Source: Dehalococcoidia bacterium | Lineage (GTDB): Bacteria > Chloroflexota > Dehalococcoidia > SM23-28-2 > HRBIN24 | DNA: 64,000 bases | Direction of reading: 5' to 3' | NCBI GenBank assembly: GCA_032249735.1 | Contig: JAVVHA010000006.1 | Span: forward strand, 27,223-91,222 | Part shown: in pieces, positions 19,141 through 27,858 of the stretch | Layout of the letters: each line of letters begins with the position of its first letter | Numbering within the stretch: the stretch's first letter is position 1 | Notes under the pieces: generated by a model | What the model was told of the DNA's origin: nothing | Seen by the model: the letters and a program-made list of their open reading frames with translations, nothing else | The model's database searches: none | Program-made: the position numbers and the translations under genes

Positions 19141-20132
19141 GTGGCCCTCCACGCTACCCAGGCCAGAACGGGCAGGCCAACGGAAGCCGTCACCGTGCCC
19201 AGAGGCATCTCCGCTCCCGGCAGGACGGAACGGGAGAGCACATCGGCTGCCAGGACTAGGATAGCACCCAACAAGGCCGAACCTGGCACCAGGGAGGCGT
19301 AGCTGTGTCGCCACAGACGCCGCGCCCCCTGGGCGCAGGCCAGCCCCAGCAACGGCACGGCTCCCGCCACCCAGGTGGCTGGCCCCACCAAGAGGGCGGC
19401 CGCGGCCACGGCCGCTCCTCTGGTGAGGGCGGGCGAGAACCCCAACGAGCGGGCCACCTCATCGCCCAAGGCCAGGGCATCCAGGGGCCGCACCAAGAAG
19501 GGCACCGCCGCCAAGGCCGCTGCCAGGTACATGGCCAGGACCGCCGCCTCATCCCATCCCCTGCCGGCGAGGGAGCCGCCTAGGAAGGCGAGGGATGGGG
19601 CAAAGAGGAACCCAGCGGAGGTGAGGATGGCCAACACCAGCACCGCCCATAGGTAACTCAGCCCTACCCCGATAAGGGCTACCCCCGCGCCGGAGACGAT
19701 GCCACGCCCGGCCAGGACTGTCGGTGGCGCTGCCCCCAGCAGGGCGCCCACGGTGCCTAAGGCCATAGCCACAGCTGGGCCTAAGTCCAGGGCGGCCACG
19801 GCCATGGCTGCCGAGGCCAATAGCGCCCCCCCTGATACGCCCATGAGATGGGGGTCGGCCAGGGGATTACCGGTGGCCCCCTGCAACACGGAGGCAGCCG
19901 CTGCCAGGGATGCCCCCGTCAGGATGGCCAGCACCGCCCGGGGGAGCCGCAGCTCCACCACCAATTGGCGGGCAAGGGCGTCGTCGCCCAAAATGCCCGC
20001 CCATACCCGCCCAGGCGATAGGGGCATGGCCCCCAAGCAGAGTTCCAGGGCGAAGGCGGTCACCGATAGCGCGGCCAGGGTCCAATAAAGCCAGATGCGC
20101 GTGGCCCCTCTGGCCACCACCCGTGGCCCCAC
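19116..20132 (-). CDS. FecCD/BtuC family ABC importer permease
   Basis: A 338-residue integral membrane protein with about ten helices. Family hallmarks: LRLPRAVLAILTGASLAAAA after the first helix, then LQGATGNPLADPHLMGVSGGA, the FecCD signature around the second/third helices, and GLACAQGARRLWRH near the coupling helix. GTG at 20132 lies two bases after the stop of the binding-protein gene, with GGAGGGAG about ten bases upstream. Together with the neighbouring genes it forms a complete iron-complex, haem or cobalamin importer. Confidence 0.93.
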   Translation of the reverse strand: MGPRVVARGATRIWLYWTLAALSVTAFALELCLGAMPLSPGRVWAGILGDDALARQLVVELRLPRAVLAILTGASLAAAASVLQGATGNPLADPHLMGVSGGALLASAAMAVAALDLGPAVAMALGTVGALLGAAPPTVLAGRGIVSGAGVALIGVGLSYLWAVLVLAILTSAGFLFAPSLAFLGGSLAGRGWDEAAVLAMYLAAALAAVPFLVRPLDALALGDEVARSLGFSPALTRGAAVAAAALLVGPATWVAGAVPLLGLACAQGARRLWRHSYASLVPGSALLGAILVLAADVLSRSVLPGAEMPLGTVTASVGLPVLAWVAWRATWRTTPYS

Positions 20133-20134
20133 CC

Positions 20135-21097
20135 TTATGGCACTCCCTCCAAGGCCTGTTTTAGTTGCTTAGCTGCCTCCACCACCCGGGGCCCAGGCGC
20201 TTGCGCGAATATGACAGGGTCGAGCTCTACCACCCGCCCTGAGCGCACCGCCCGTAAGGCCCCGAACCCCGGGAGGCGAGGGAGGAGCTGGGACAGCCGC
20301 GGTGCCGGTGGGGGCGCTGGGGTGATGGTCAGCACCACGTCCGGGTCGAGGTTGCTGGCCGTCTCGGCGCTTATTTGGGAGAAGCCTGGGAAGGGGCCCG
20401 TCTGGGGTAGCTCAGCAGCTACATTCTGGGCTCCCAGGAACTGGACGATGGAGCCCACATACGCATCGTTGCGGGCAGCATAAACGTTACCCTGGGCATC
20501 GGCGATGATGGCCAGCACCCGCGGTCTTTTGGCCGCCAGGCTGCCCCGCAGTGTCTCCAGCTCCCTTTCCAACCTGGCAGCTGCCTCCTCACCGGCGTCG
20601 CGACGACCGATGGCCTGGCCCACCAGCCGCAAGGCGCGGGGGACGTCCTCCACCCGCTCGATACCCACCATCAGCACTGGCACACCTAGCGTTTCCAGCC
20701 TTTGGACCAGGCCACGTTGCAAGACGCTGTCTGCCAGGATGAGGTCGGGGTTGTAGGAGGCGAGGCGCTCCAGGCTGGGGGAGTAGGACGAGCCGACGCT
20801 TGGGAGCTCCAGCGCCTCCGGCGGGTAGGTGACTCCATCCGTCCTGACCACGGACTTGCCGCCCACCATATAAAGCAGCTCTATGGCGGTGGGGCTGATG
20901 GCTGCCACCCGCTCTGGCGCCGGCGGGGGCTGCACACGCCGTCCCATGAAGTCGGTGAGCACTGTCGGCTGGGTGGGGCGGGACGGCGTTGGCGAGGCGG
21001 GGGCCGACTCTCCACGGGCAGCCCAGAGGTGGGCAAAAGCCACCAATACCGCTACCCCCGCCATGAAGGTAGCGCGTCTAAGGCTCAGGGTCATCAT
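20135..21097 (-). CDS. FecB/BtuF-type periplasmic substrate-binding protein
   Basis: About 320 residues; the binding subunit of the importer. A hydrophobic export segment (TFMAGVAVLVAFAHLWAARG) is followed by a proline/threonine-rich linker (SAPASPTPSRPTQPT) and the class III binding fold (RVAAISPTAIELLYMVGG, LASYNPDLILADSV). No lipobox cysteine is present, so it is not an obvious lipoprotein, unlike LivK at 42 kb. The frame extends to a TTG at 21136, but ATG at 21097 with GAGG upstream fits the signal peptide better. The gene heads the three-gene importer operon. Confidence 0.9.
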   Translation of the reverse strand: MMTLSLRRATFMAGVAVLVAFAHLWAARGESAPASPTPSRPTQPTVLTDFMGRRVQPPPAPERVAAISPTAIELLYMVGGKSVVRTDGVTYPPEALELPSVGSSYSPSLERLASYNPDLILADSVLQRGLVQRLETLGVPVLMVGIERVEDVPRALRLVGQAIGRRDAGEEAAARLERELETLRGSLAAKRPRVLAIIADAQGNVYAARNDAYVGSIVQFLGAQNVAAELPQTGPFPGFSQISAETASNLDPDVVLTITPAPPPAPRLSQLLPRLPGFGALRAVRSGRVVELDPVIFAQAPGPRVVEAAKQLKQALEGVP

Positions 21098-21260
21098 AGC
21101 TGCCTCGTTGGGGGGTGTTGTCCCTCTCCCTTTCAAGATAGCATGGGGCTCTTCTGGCGCAAGGTCACTTGGCTACCCTTTCCAGGAGAAGGGGGACGCA
21201 GGCCCGTTCCCTAGGCCCAGATTGGTCATCATGGGGGTGTAATATGCCCTTAGTGGCGCC

Positions 21261-21290
21261 TTGTCCCATGGCGACGGTGGGCTGTATAAT
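21261..21290 (+). promoter_or_regulatory. Sigma70-type promoter for the luciferase-like oxidoreductase operon
   Basis: TTGTCC (21261-21266), an 18-base spacer and a perfect TATAAT (21285-21290). The predicted start is near 21297, giving a leader of about 55 bases before the ATG at 21352. Confidence 0.6.
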
Positions 21291-21351
21291 GGCTCCTACC
21301 CGACCCGATGGTGTCAGGGCAGCGGGCAGTCCGAGGACGAGGGAACATGGT

Positions 21352-22602
21352 ATGAAGTTCGGCCTTTTCTATGAGTTGCAGCTCCCCAAGCCCTACGATG
21401 CCGACCAGTGGCATGATGACCAGGAGCATCGCATCGTCAAGGAGGCGCTGGAGCAGATCGAGCTGGCGGACAGGCTCGGCTTCGACTACGTCTTCATCGT
21501 CGAGCACCACTTCCTTGAAGAGTACTCTCACTCGTCAGCGCCGGAGGTGTTCCTCGCGGCGGCCAGCCAGCGCACTAAGAACATACGGCTGGGCCACGGC
21601 ATCGTCCTCATGCCCCCGCCCTATAACCACCCGGCGCGGGTGGCCGAACGCATCGCCATGCTGGACCTGGTATCTGACGGCCGGGTGGAGTTCGGCACGG
21701 GCGAGTCCTCCTCCGAGATGGAGATGGGGGGCTTTGGGGTGCGGCGCGAGGAGAAGAAGGCCATGTGGGAGGAGGCCACCCGTGAGTGCCTGCGCATGAT
21801 GACGGAGATGCCCTATCCAGGCTACGAGGGCACTTACTTCGCCATGCCCTCCCGCAACGTTATCCCCAAGCCTTTGCAAAAACCTCACCCGCCGGTGTGG
21901 GTAGCCGCTGCCCGCCGCGAGACCACCATGGTGGCAGCGCGACTGGGCGTCGGCTCCCTCGGGTTCAGCTTCGAGACGGCCGATGAGGCGAGGGAGCGGG
22001 TGGAGGAGTATTATCGCCTCATCCGTGAAGAGTGTTTCCCCATTGGCAAGGCCATCAACCCTGCTCTGGCCGTGCTCTCTGTCCTCTCCTGCTTCGACAG
22101 CGAAGAGGAGGCCATCGCCAAGGGGCTGGAGGGGGCCCAGTTCTTCTCCTACTCCCTGGGCTACTACTACAGCCCCTTCACCGGTGGCGCCCACAAGCCG
22201 GGGCGCGTCCACCTGTACCGCCAGTTCAGGGACACGCCGCCTGAGCAGCGGTGGGGCGCCCTGGCCGAATGGTTTCGGGGGTTCGCTGGCTATCGCGGGG
22301 GCTTCGGTGAGGAGCCCCAGGACGAGGTAGGGCGCGCCCTCTGGCGGGCGGCTCAACGGGGCGGCTGCATCGGCACGCCCGAGTTCATCCGCGAGACGCT
22401 CCTGCGCTATGAGGAGGCCCACCTGGACGTGATGCTGTTCGTGGCCCAGTGTGGCGCCCGCAAGCACGAGGACATCATGGACTCCCTGTACCGATTTGGC
22501 ACCAAGGTGCTGCCCGAGTTCAAGGAGCGGCATGAGCAGCACCAGCGGTGGCGACGCCAGCAACTGGCACCCGTTGACTATCCCATCGTCTCTTCCATAT
22601 GA
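21352..22602 (+). CDS. LLM class flavin-dependent oxidoreductase (luciferase-like)
   Basis: A 416-residue TIM-barrel enzyme of the bacterial luciferase/alkanal monooxygenase superfamily, using FMN or F420. MKFGLFYELQLPKPY starts the barrel; VFIVEHHFLEEYSHSSAPEV carries the substrate-side H-H motif; GRVEFGTGESSS and HPPVWVAAARRET are the flavin-binding strands. The ATG at 21352 has GAGGG upstream and starts exactly at the domain, so an open frame back to 21169 is discounted. Substrate unknown. It leads an operon with an unknown 108-residue protein and an OsmC protein. Confidence 0.9.
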   Translation: MKFGLFYELQLPKPYDADQWHDDQEHRIVKEALEQIELADRLGFDYVFIVEHHFLEEYSHSSAPEVFLAAASQRTKNIRLGHGIVLMPPPYNHPARVAERIAMLDLVSDGRVEFGTGESSSEMEMGGFGVRREEKKAMWEEATRECLRMMTEMPYPGYEGTYFAMPSRNVIPKPLQKPHPPVWVAAARRETTMVAARLGVGSLGFSFETADEARERVEEYYRLIREECFPIGKAINPALAVLSVLSCFDSEEEAIAKGLEGAQFFSYSLGYYYSPFTGGAHKPGRVHLYRQFRDTPPEQRWGALAEWFRGFAGYRGGFGEEPQDEVGRALWRAAQRGGCIGTPEFIRETLLRYEEAHLDVMLFVAQCGARKHEDIMDSLYRFGTKVLPEFKERHEQHQRWRRQQLAPVDYPIVSSI

Positions 22603-22609
22603 TGCGGCC

Positions 22610-22936
22610 GTGGCGGGCAAGGTAGACCGCATCCAGGACCCGGAGCTACGCGCATCGCTGCAGGCGGCTCAGGAGTCCCTGCGCAAGGGGGACTACCGTG
22701 ATGTGGTGCGGCGCTCAGCCGAGGCCTTCCTGGAGCTAGTGCGCCGCAGGCCAGAGCTGCTGGAGGGGCAGGAGGGCATCAGGAGGCTCTTTATGTTTCC
22801 CCGCTTGGGGGTAGATCTGGCCGTCTCCCCTGGCAGCCCTCCCACCCTTAAGTGGGAGCGAGAGCGCTTCAGCTTCTCCGAGGCGGTGACCTACCTGGAG
22901 TTCGCCACGGAACAGCTTTTGCAGGCAGGCATGTGA
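22610..22936 (+). CDS. Hypothetical protein in oxidoreductase operon
   Basis: A protein of about 108 residues with no family I recognise. It looks mainly helical: ELRASLQAAQESLRKGDYRD, then VVRRSAEAFLELVRRRPELL, and a closing EAVTYLEFATEQLLQAGM helix. There is no signal peptide, membrane segment or cysteine motif. The start is uncertain: GTG at 22610 follows the upstream stop by 7 bases and no strong ribosome site is seen, while the frame is open further upstream inside the oxidoreductase gene. Tight spacing to both neighbours suggests a shared role, perhaps as a partner of the flavoenzyme. Confidence 0.65.
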   Translation: MAGKVDRIQDPELRASLQAAQESLRKGDYRDVVRRSAEAFLELVRRRPELLEGQEGIRRLFMFPRLGVDLAVSPGSPPTLKWERERFSFSEAVTYLEFATEQLLQAGM

Positions 22937-22948
22937 AGGGGGGAGCCT

Positions 22949-23389
22949 ATGGGCGAAGAGGAGCTCCTGGTCACGCGGGTGCAGTCGCGGTCCAGCGGCG
23001 TGCCGGGCCGCTCGCTGAATAGCGCCCGTAACCACCATTTCGTCATCGATGAGCCAGCCTATGCAGGGGGGCCAGGGGAGGAGATCACTCCTGCCGAGGC
23101 CTTTCTAGCGGGGATTTCGGGCTGTGGTGTCCTTCTGGTGGAGGCCTTCGCTCGCCACTGGGGGGTGCCCTTGACGCTGGTGGAGGTGGACATCGAAGGC
23201 GTGCGCCACCCAGAGACGCCCCAGGAGTTTCAGCGGGTGGACATGCGCTTCCGCCTTCACGGTGTAAACGAGGATGAGGCCCGGCGGCTGGTAGAGAGGT
23301 ATCAGGGGCGTTGCCCGCTCTACCGCGCTTTGGCAGCGGCGACCCAGGTGAACATTGAGATAGAAGCCGTGCCCGCTCAGAAGCTGTAG
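22949..23389 (+). CDS. OsmC/Ohr family protein
   Basis: A 146-residue OsmC-fold protein. The two redox cysteines of the family are Cys59 in GISGCGVLLVEAFAR and Cys122 in GRCPLYRAL; in characterised members they form a peroxidatic/resolving pair that reduces organic hydroperoxides at the expense of lipoyl or thiol donors. The segment LTLVEVDIEG is the typical central strand. ATG at 22949 follows AAGGGGGGAGCCT. It is the third gene of the operon headed by the luciferase-like flavoenzyme, so it may protect against peroxide formed by uncoupled flavin turnover. Confidence 0.92.
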   Translation: MGEEELLVTRVQSRSSGVPGRSLNSARNHHFVIDEPAYAGGPGEEITPAEAFLAGISGCGVLLVEAFARHWGVPLTLVEVDIEGVRHPETPQEFQRVDMRFRLHGVNEDEARRLVERYQGRCPLYRALAAATQVNIEIEAVPAQKL

Positions 23390-23484
23390 CTCACTCCCCA
23401 AGCATCGCCCGACGGCGGGCTTACGTTCTGCCGAGGGAGGCATCCTCTGGCCTGGCCAGGGTAGATGGCGTCGAGGGAGAGTGG

Positions 23485-23820
23485 TCAGCGCCTCTGCCCC
23501 TCGATGGCGTTTATCCAACCCTGCCTGCCGAACACTACTAGCCGGTATTCCGTGCCATCGCTGGTGGAGACAGCGATGGAGTTGGGGAATACCGGCAGGA
23601 TGTTGAGGAACTTGGTCCAGCACTTGCGCACGCCTACGACCCTTTCTAGAGGTATCTCCGCCACGTCCCTCTGGACGTTGAAGGCGTGGGGCTCGAATAT
23701 CAGGCGGCGGTTGGTGAGATAGAGGCGCCCGCCCACTGCCTCCCAGCCGCGCTGTAGATTAGCGCGCCCATCTTTGATAACCGTCTCCCCGGGAAGAAGA
23801 GGTGTCCTGGGCTGTCGCAT
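23485..23820 (-). CDS. GRAM/PH-like domain protein
   Basis: A 111-residue protein that is almost entirely one GRAM-like domain: LLPGETVIKDGRANLQRG, GGRLYLTNRRLIFEPHAFN, and VAEIPLERVVGVRKC, ending in a strand and helix (GRQGWINAI). In eukaryotes GRAM/PH domains bind lipids; the role of stand-alone bacterial versions is not known. The frame is open to 24105, but ATG at 23820 is preceded by AGGAGGTCAGC, the best ribosome site in the area, and begins right before the domain. Convergent with osmC. Confidence 0.8.
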   Translation of the reverse strand: MRQPRTPLLPGETVIKDGRANLQRGWEAVGGRLYLTNRRLIFEPHAFNVQRDVAEIPLERVVGVRKCWTKFLNILPVFPNSIAVSTSDGTEYRLVVFGRQGWINAIEGQRR

Positions 23821-24077
23821 GCTGACCTCCTGCGCCTCAGGGATGTTCTCTCCCCTCCACTCCTCTGCCGTAGATAGCCGCTTCCCAAGTATTATTCCAA
23901 CCCCCAGAGTATTGCAGGACTTGCTGAGCGTTTCAATCCCCGGCCGGAGGGAGGTGGCCTTTTTTCGGACAGATGGGCTGTCCAGCCTCATGGCGGCAGC
24001 GGTCGCTCTCGGTATCAGCCCCTTCCCCGTCATGTGGAGGGTGGATGAGGGTGGGACCGGCGCTACGCAGGAGGTTT

Positions 24078-24166
24078 TGGTGCCGGGGGTGGGGCTCGAA
24101 CCCACACGCCGGGAGACCGGCAGCGGATTTTAAGTCCGCCGCGTCTGCCGATTCCGCCACCCCGGC
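24078..24166 (-). tRNA. tRNA-Leu (anticodon UAA)
   Basis: Read on the minus strand, 24166 to 24078. The acceptor stem GCCGGGG pairs with CCCCGGC, followed by discriminator A and an encoded CCA at 24080-24078. The anticodon stem-loop GGACTTAAAATCC gives UAA; a long class II variable arm (TGCCGGTCTCCCGGCG) and T-arm GGTTCGAGCC follow. The long arm and anticodon agree on leucine. It stands alone between the GRAM-like gene and the leucine-degradation operon. Confidence 0.97.
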
Positions 24167-24211
24167 ACTAGGGCCTAGGCAGGCCCCTTCTCCATGTTAG
24201 CATGGTCGGCG

Positions 24212-25114
24212 TCACGGAGGGCGCCTCAGGGCGCGGCGCACCTTGCCGTCTAGAGGCCTGCCCACTAGCTCCTCGGCGAACCAGGAGACCTCCACCAAGG
24301 CGTGCAGGTCCACGCCCGTGCGTATGCCCATGGCCTCGGCCATGGCCACCAGGTCCTCGGTGGCCACGTTGCCTGAGGCCCCTGGCGCGTAGGGGCATCC
24401 CCCCAGGCCACCCACAGAGCCATCGAACTGGGTAGCCCCTGCCTGCATAGCCGCCACCACGTTAGCGAGGGCCACCCCGCGCGTGTCGTGGAAATGGAGG
24501 CGTAGCTCCACCCCTGGCACTTCCTTAAGGAAGCGGGAGACCAGCTCGTAGACCTGACGAGGGTTGGCCACCCCAATGGTGTCCCCAAGGCTCACGGCGT
24601 AGGCCCCCAGGCGGCGCAAGGCCTGGCCCAAAGAGATGACCACGTCGGCGTCCACCTTGCCCTCATAAGGGCAGCCGAAGGCTGTGGATATGTAGCCGGC
24701 CCAGGGAAGGCCTGCATCCTTGGCCAAGGCAGCTATCTGGGCGATCTGGGCCAGGGTCTCCTCGATAGTGGCATTGAGGTTGGCCCGGTTGTGGGACTGG
24801 GATGCCGACACCACAGTGGCCAGCTCGTCCACGCCGGCGGCCACGGCCCTCTGGGCGCCCTTTAGGTTGGGGACCAGGCCAATATACGTCACCCCAGGGT
24901 GGCGGCGCAGGGAGGCCATGACCTCCTCGGCGTTGGCCATCTGGGGCACCGCCCTGGGGTGGACGAAGGAGACTGCCTCTATGCGCCTGAGACCTGTCTG
25001 GGCGAGCCTCTCGATGAGGGCCACCTTCCCCTCCACAGGTATGGGGCGGGCCTCGTTCTGAAGGCCATCGCGAGGCCCCACCTCGGTGATGACGATGCTC
25101 TCAGGCCACTTCAC
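24212..25114 (-). CDS. Hydroxymethylglutaryl-CoA lyase
   Basis: A 300-residue TIM-barrel lyase that splits HMG-CoA into acetoacetate and acetyl-CoA, the last step of leucine degradation. Visible: VGPRDGLQNE near the start (substrate-binding Arg15, Asp16), HFHD at 207-210 with metal-binding histidines, and the signature GGLGGCPYAPGASGN with catalytic Cys240. GTG at 25114 overlaps the TGA of the upstream carboxylase gene by four bases (GTGA), so it is the last gene of the operon. This is the liuE/mvaB type. Confidence 0.96.
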   Translation of the reverse strand: MKWPESIVITEVGPRDGLQNEARPIPVEGKVALIERLAQTGLRRIEAVSFVHPRAVPQMANAEEVMASLRRHPGVTYIGLVPNLKGAQRAVAAGVDELATVVSASQSHNRANLNATIEETLAQIAQIAALAKDAGLPWAGYISTAFGCPYEGKVDADVVISLGQALRRLGAYAVSLGDTIGVANPRQVYELVSRFLKEVPGVELRLHFHDTRGVALANVVAAMQAGATQFDGSVGGLGGCPYAPGASGNVATEDLVAMAEAMGIRTGVDLHALVEVSWFAEELVGRPLDGKVRRALRRPP

Positions 25115-27084
25115 GGCTCCTCACCCCCTAATGGGGCCAGCTCTACCAGCACCTGGCCTTCCTCCACCTGCTGGCCCTCACGACAGCGGACTCGCCACAC
25201 CCGCCCCGAGACGGGGGCCTCCACGTTATGCTCCATCTTCATGGCCTCTATTATCACAAGCACCTGGTGGGCTTGCACCACGTCCCCCTCGCGGGCCATG
25301 ACGCGGATGACGGTGCCGTTGAGGGGGGCGCGTAGGTCGTGGCCGAGGCGGTGCTTAAGCCCTGCTGTGGCTGCCCGGCGCGCGGGGTCGGGCCAGCGGA
25401 AGAGGAACGAGCGGTCGCCTATGGTCACCCAGAGACCCCGGCCCAGGGCCTCCACCTGGGCGGTGTAGGTGCTCCCCTCCCCCTCCACCACCACCTGGCC
25501 CGGCCGAGGAGATGAGAGGCGGGCCCGCAGCTTGTGTTCGCCCAGGGCTAGCGTCCACCACCCTTCCCATTCCCGCTGGGCTTCCAAGGTGAGCTCCTCT
25601 CCTGCGTGCTCCATGACAAGGTGCATCCGTCCCCCCACTCGCCAGGGGCCTAAGGCCAGCCAGGGGTCGTGAAAGCCCAGGGCGCCAGTGGCCAAGGCCG
25701 CCAAGAGGGCCAGCAAGGCCTCTGCAGGGGGCGCCAGAAAGGTTGCCATATCCAGCCCCTCCACCATGTCTACCGTCACCGACCCCGTCTGGACGGCAGG
25801 GTGGCGGAGGACGGCCTGAAGGAAGGCCAGATTGCTCTGGACTCCATCGAGTCGGTAATGGGATAGGGCCCAGGCCATGCGTATCAGAGCCTGCTGGCGA
25901 TCGCTCCCCCAGGCCAACACCTTGGCCAACAAGGGGTCGTAATATGGGGACACCTCCACCCCCTCATAGATCCCCACATCGTGGCGGATGTTCTCCCCTT
26001 GCGGGGGCCGGAAGACGTGGATACGTCCGCTACGGGGCAAGAAGCCCCGCAGGGGGTCCTCGGCGTAGATGCGGCATTCGATGGCGTGCCCCCGTATCCG
26101 CAAATCCTCCTGGTGAAGAGGTAATGGCTCGCCGGTGGCGATGGCTAGCTGCATGGCCACCAGGTCCAGCCCGGTCACCATCTCGGTGACGCCGTGCTCC
26201 ACCTGCAGGCGCGTGTTCATCTCCAGGAAGTAGAAGCGGCCCTGGCTGTCCACCAGGAACTCCACCGTCCCCAGGTTGCGGTACCCTATGGCCCTGGCGA
26301 TAGCCGTGGCCGCCTCCCCGAGGCGATGGCGTAGCCCTTCGTCCACCGAGGGGGAGGGGGCTTCCTCCATGACCTTCTGGTGGCGGCGCTGCAGGGAACA
26401 GTCCCTCTCCCCCAGGTGGATGACGTGGCCATGGGCATCGGCAGCTATCTGCACCTCGATGTGGCGGGCGCCGGCGATGGCCCGTTCCAGGAGGAGGCGG
26501 CCGTCGCCGAAGGCCCCCTGGGCCTCACGACGGGCGCTTTCGAGGGCCTGGGGTAGCTCTTCGAGGCGGCCTACTAACCGCATGCCCCGGCCTCCGCCCC
26601 CAGCGGCGGCCTTCACCATGATGGGGAAGCCCAGCTCCTGGGCCGCCCGCAATAGGTCCTCGTCGCGTTGCAGGTGGTCGTCGTAGCCGGGTATGACGGG
26701 TATGCCCAGGGAGGATACAAGGCGACGGGCGGCGGCCTTGTCGGCCATGGCCCGCATGGCCTGGGGCGGAGGCCCAACGAAGACGATGCCGGCCTCCTGG
26801 CAGGCCTGGGCTAGCTCTGGGTTCTCGGCCAGAAGGCCATAGCCGGGGTGCAAGGCCTCTGCCCCTGTGCGCCGGGCGGCCTCCAGGATGGCCCGGATGT
26901 TGAGGTAGCTCTCCTGGGCAGGTGGCGGGCCGATGAGCACTGCCTCATCGGCCTCCATGGTGTGCAAGGCCTGCCTATCGGCCTCCGAATAGACGGCTAC
27001 CGTGCGGATCCCCAGGGCCCGGCAGGTGCGGATGATGCGGACAGCTATCTCGCCGCGGTTGGCGATGAGGACCTTCCTAAACAT
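25111..27084 (-). CDS. Biotin-dependent acyl-CoA carboxylase alpha subunit (methylcrotonyl-CoA carboxylase-like)
   Basis: A 657-residue subunit combining biotin carboxylase (about 1-445), a linker/BT region, and a biotinyl carrier domain. Key features: VLIANRGEIAVRII, the ATP-grasp glycine loop KAAAGGGGRGMR, the ERDCSLQRRHQKVMEEAPSP segment, and biotin attachment Lys616 in EAMKMEH. Between methylglutaconyl-CoA hydratase and HMG-CoA lyase genes, it is best read as methylcrotonyl-CoA carboxylase alpha (liuD type); propionyl- or geranyl-CoA use cannot be excluded. ATG at 27084 lies eight bases inside the hydratase gene. Confidence 0.93.
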   Translation of the reverse strand: MFRKVLIANRGEIAVRIIRTCRALGIRTVAVYSEADRQALHTMEADEAVLIGPPPAQESYLNIRAILEAARRTGAEALHPGYGLLAENPELAQACQEAGIVFVGPPPQAMRAMADKAAARRLVSSLGIPVIPGYDDHLQRDEDLLRAAQELGFPIMVKAAAGGGGRGMRLVGRLEELPQALESARREAQGAFGDGRLLLERAIAGARHIEVQIAADAHGHVIHLGERDCSLQRRHQKVMEEAPSPSVDEGLRHRLGEAATAIARAIGYRNLGTVEFLVDSQGRFYFLEMNTRLQVEHGVTEMVTGLDLVAMQLAIATGEPLPLHQEDLRIRGHAIECRIYAEDPLRGFLPRSGRIHVFRPPQGENIRHDVGIYEGVEVSPYYDPLLAKVLAWGSDRQQALIRMAWALSHYRLDGVQSNLAFLQAVLRHPAVQTGSVTVDMVEGLDMATFLAPPAEALLALLAALATGALGFHDPWLALGPWRVGGRMHLVMEHAGEELTLEAQREWEGWWTLALGEHKLRARLSSPRPGQVVVEGEGSTYTAQVEALGRGLWVTIGDRSFLFRWPDPARRAATAGLKHRLGHDLRAPLNGTVIRVMAREGDVVQAHQVLVIIEAMKMEHNVEAPVSGRVWRVRCREGQQVEEGQVLVELAPLGGEEP

Positions 27085-27856
27085 GGCGCCACCTGGGGGC
27101 CCGCTTCTCCAGGAAGGCCTGGACCCCCTCCTTCCCCTCCTCCCCAGCTCGCAGCTGGGCGATGAGGCGAGAGGTATACTCGTCCACCTGGGGCGATGGG
27201 TCGGCAGCGACGCGGGCTACCAGCTCCTTACATGCGGCCTGGGCCTGTGGCCCTCCCTGCAAGATGGCCCGCACTGTTTCCGCCACGGCGGCGTCCAGCT
27301 CCGCTGGGGGGACTATCCGATAGAGGAGGCCCAACTCATAAGCGCGGCGCGCCGAGATGGGCTCGCCGGTGAGGAAAAGGCGTCGGGCCCAGGCCGGGCC
27401 TATCTTCTCGATGACGTAAGGGGAGATGGTGGCTGGGGCCAGCCCCAGGCGCACCTCGGTGAAGGCGAACTGGGCATCCTCGGCAGCGATGGCCAGGTCG
27501 GCGGCGGCTATAAGCCCCACTCCCCCGCCGTAGGCCCCGCCTTGCACACGCGCTACCACCGGGCGGGGGAAGGTGGCCACCAGCCTGAGCATGGAGGCCA
27601 GGGCTAGAGCATCACGTCGGTTCTCCTCCTCGCTCCAGGAGGCGGCCCGACGCATCCACTCCAAGTCGGCGCCAGCGCAGAAGGTGGGCCCCTCCCCCTG
27701 CAGCACTACCACCCTCAGCCCCTCCTGGTCTCGCAGGGCCATGAAGGCCTGGGCCAGGAGGGCTATGACCTCCTCATTGAAGGCGTTGCGGACCTCCGGT
27801 CGGCACAGGGTGACCGTGGCCACTGGACCATCGCGGCTCACCTGGACGGCGCTCAT
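27077..27856 (-). CDS. Enoyl-CoA hydratase/isomerase (methylglutaconyl-CoA hydratase-like)
   Basis: A 259-residue crotonase-fold enzyme. The oxyanion-hole segments are FCAGADLEWM and GGAYGGGVGLIAAADLAIA, and the second catalytic glutamate lies in FTEVRLGLAPATISPYV, a form typical of methylglutaconyl-CoA hydratases (LiuC/AUH group). It hydrates 3-methylglutaconyl-CoA to HMG-CoA, linking the carboxylase and lyase encoded on either side. ATG at 27856 starts two bases after the stop of the beta subunit gene. Substrate assignment rests on both motif and operon context. Confidence 0.92.
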   Translation of the reverse strand: MSAVQVSRDGPVATVTLCRPEVRNAFNEEVIALLAQAFMALRDQEGLRVVVLQGEGPTFCAGADLEWMRRAASWSEEENRRDALALASMLRLVATFPRPVVARVQGGAYGGGVGLIAAADLAIAAEDAQFAFTEVRLGLAPATISPYVIEKIGPAWARRLFLTGEPISARRAYELGLLYRIVPPAELDAAVAETVRAILQGGPQAQAACKELVARVAADPSPQVDEYTSRLIAQLRAGEEGKEGVQAFLEKRAPRWRHV

Positions 27857-27858
27857 GG

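Noticed and set aside
21098..21260. Cobalamin riboswitch upstream of the FecB-type importer
   Set aside because: No conserved B12-box or long structured leader could be seen between the divergent genes.
21535..22632. 365-residue minus-strand open frame opposite the luciferase-like gene
   Set aside because: Antisense shadow of the oxidoreductase; no motifs and no promoter.
26155..26220. Biotin carboxylase reads VEHGVTE where many homologues have VEHPVTE
   Set aside because: I recall the Gly form in other acyl-CoA carboxylase alpha subunits, so it is probably ordinary variation.
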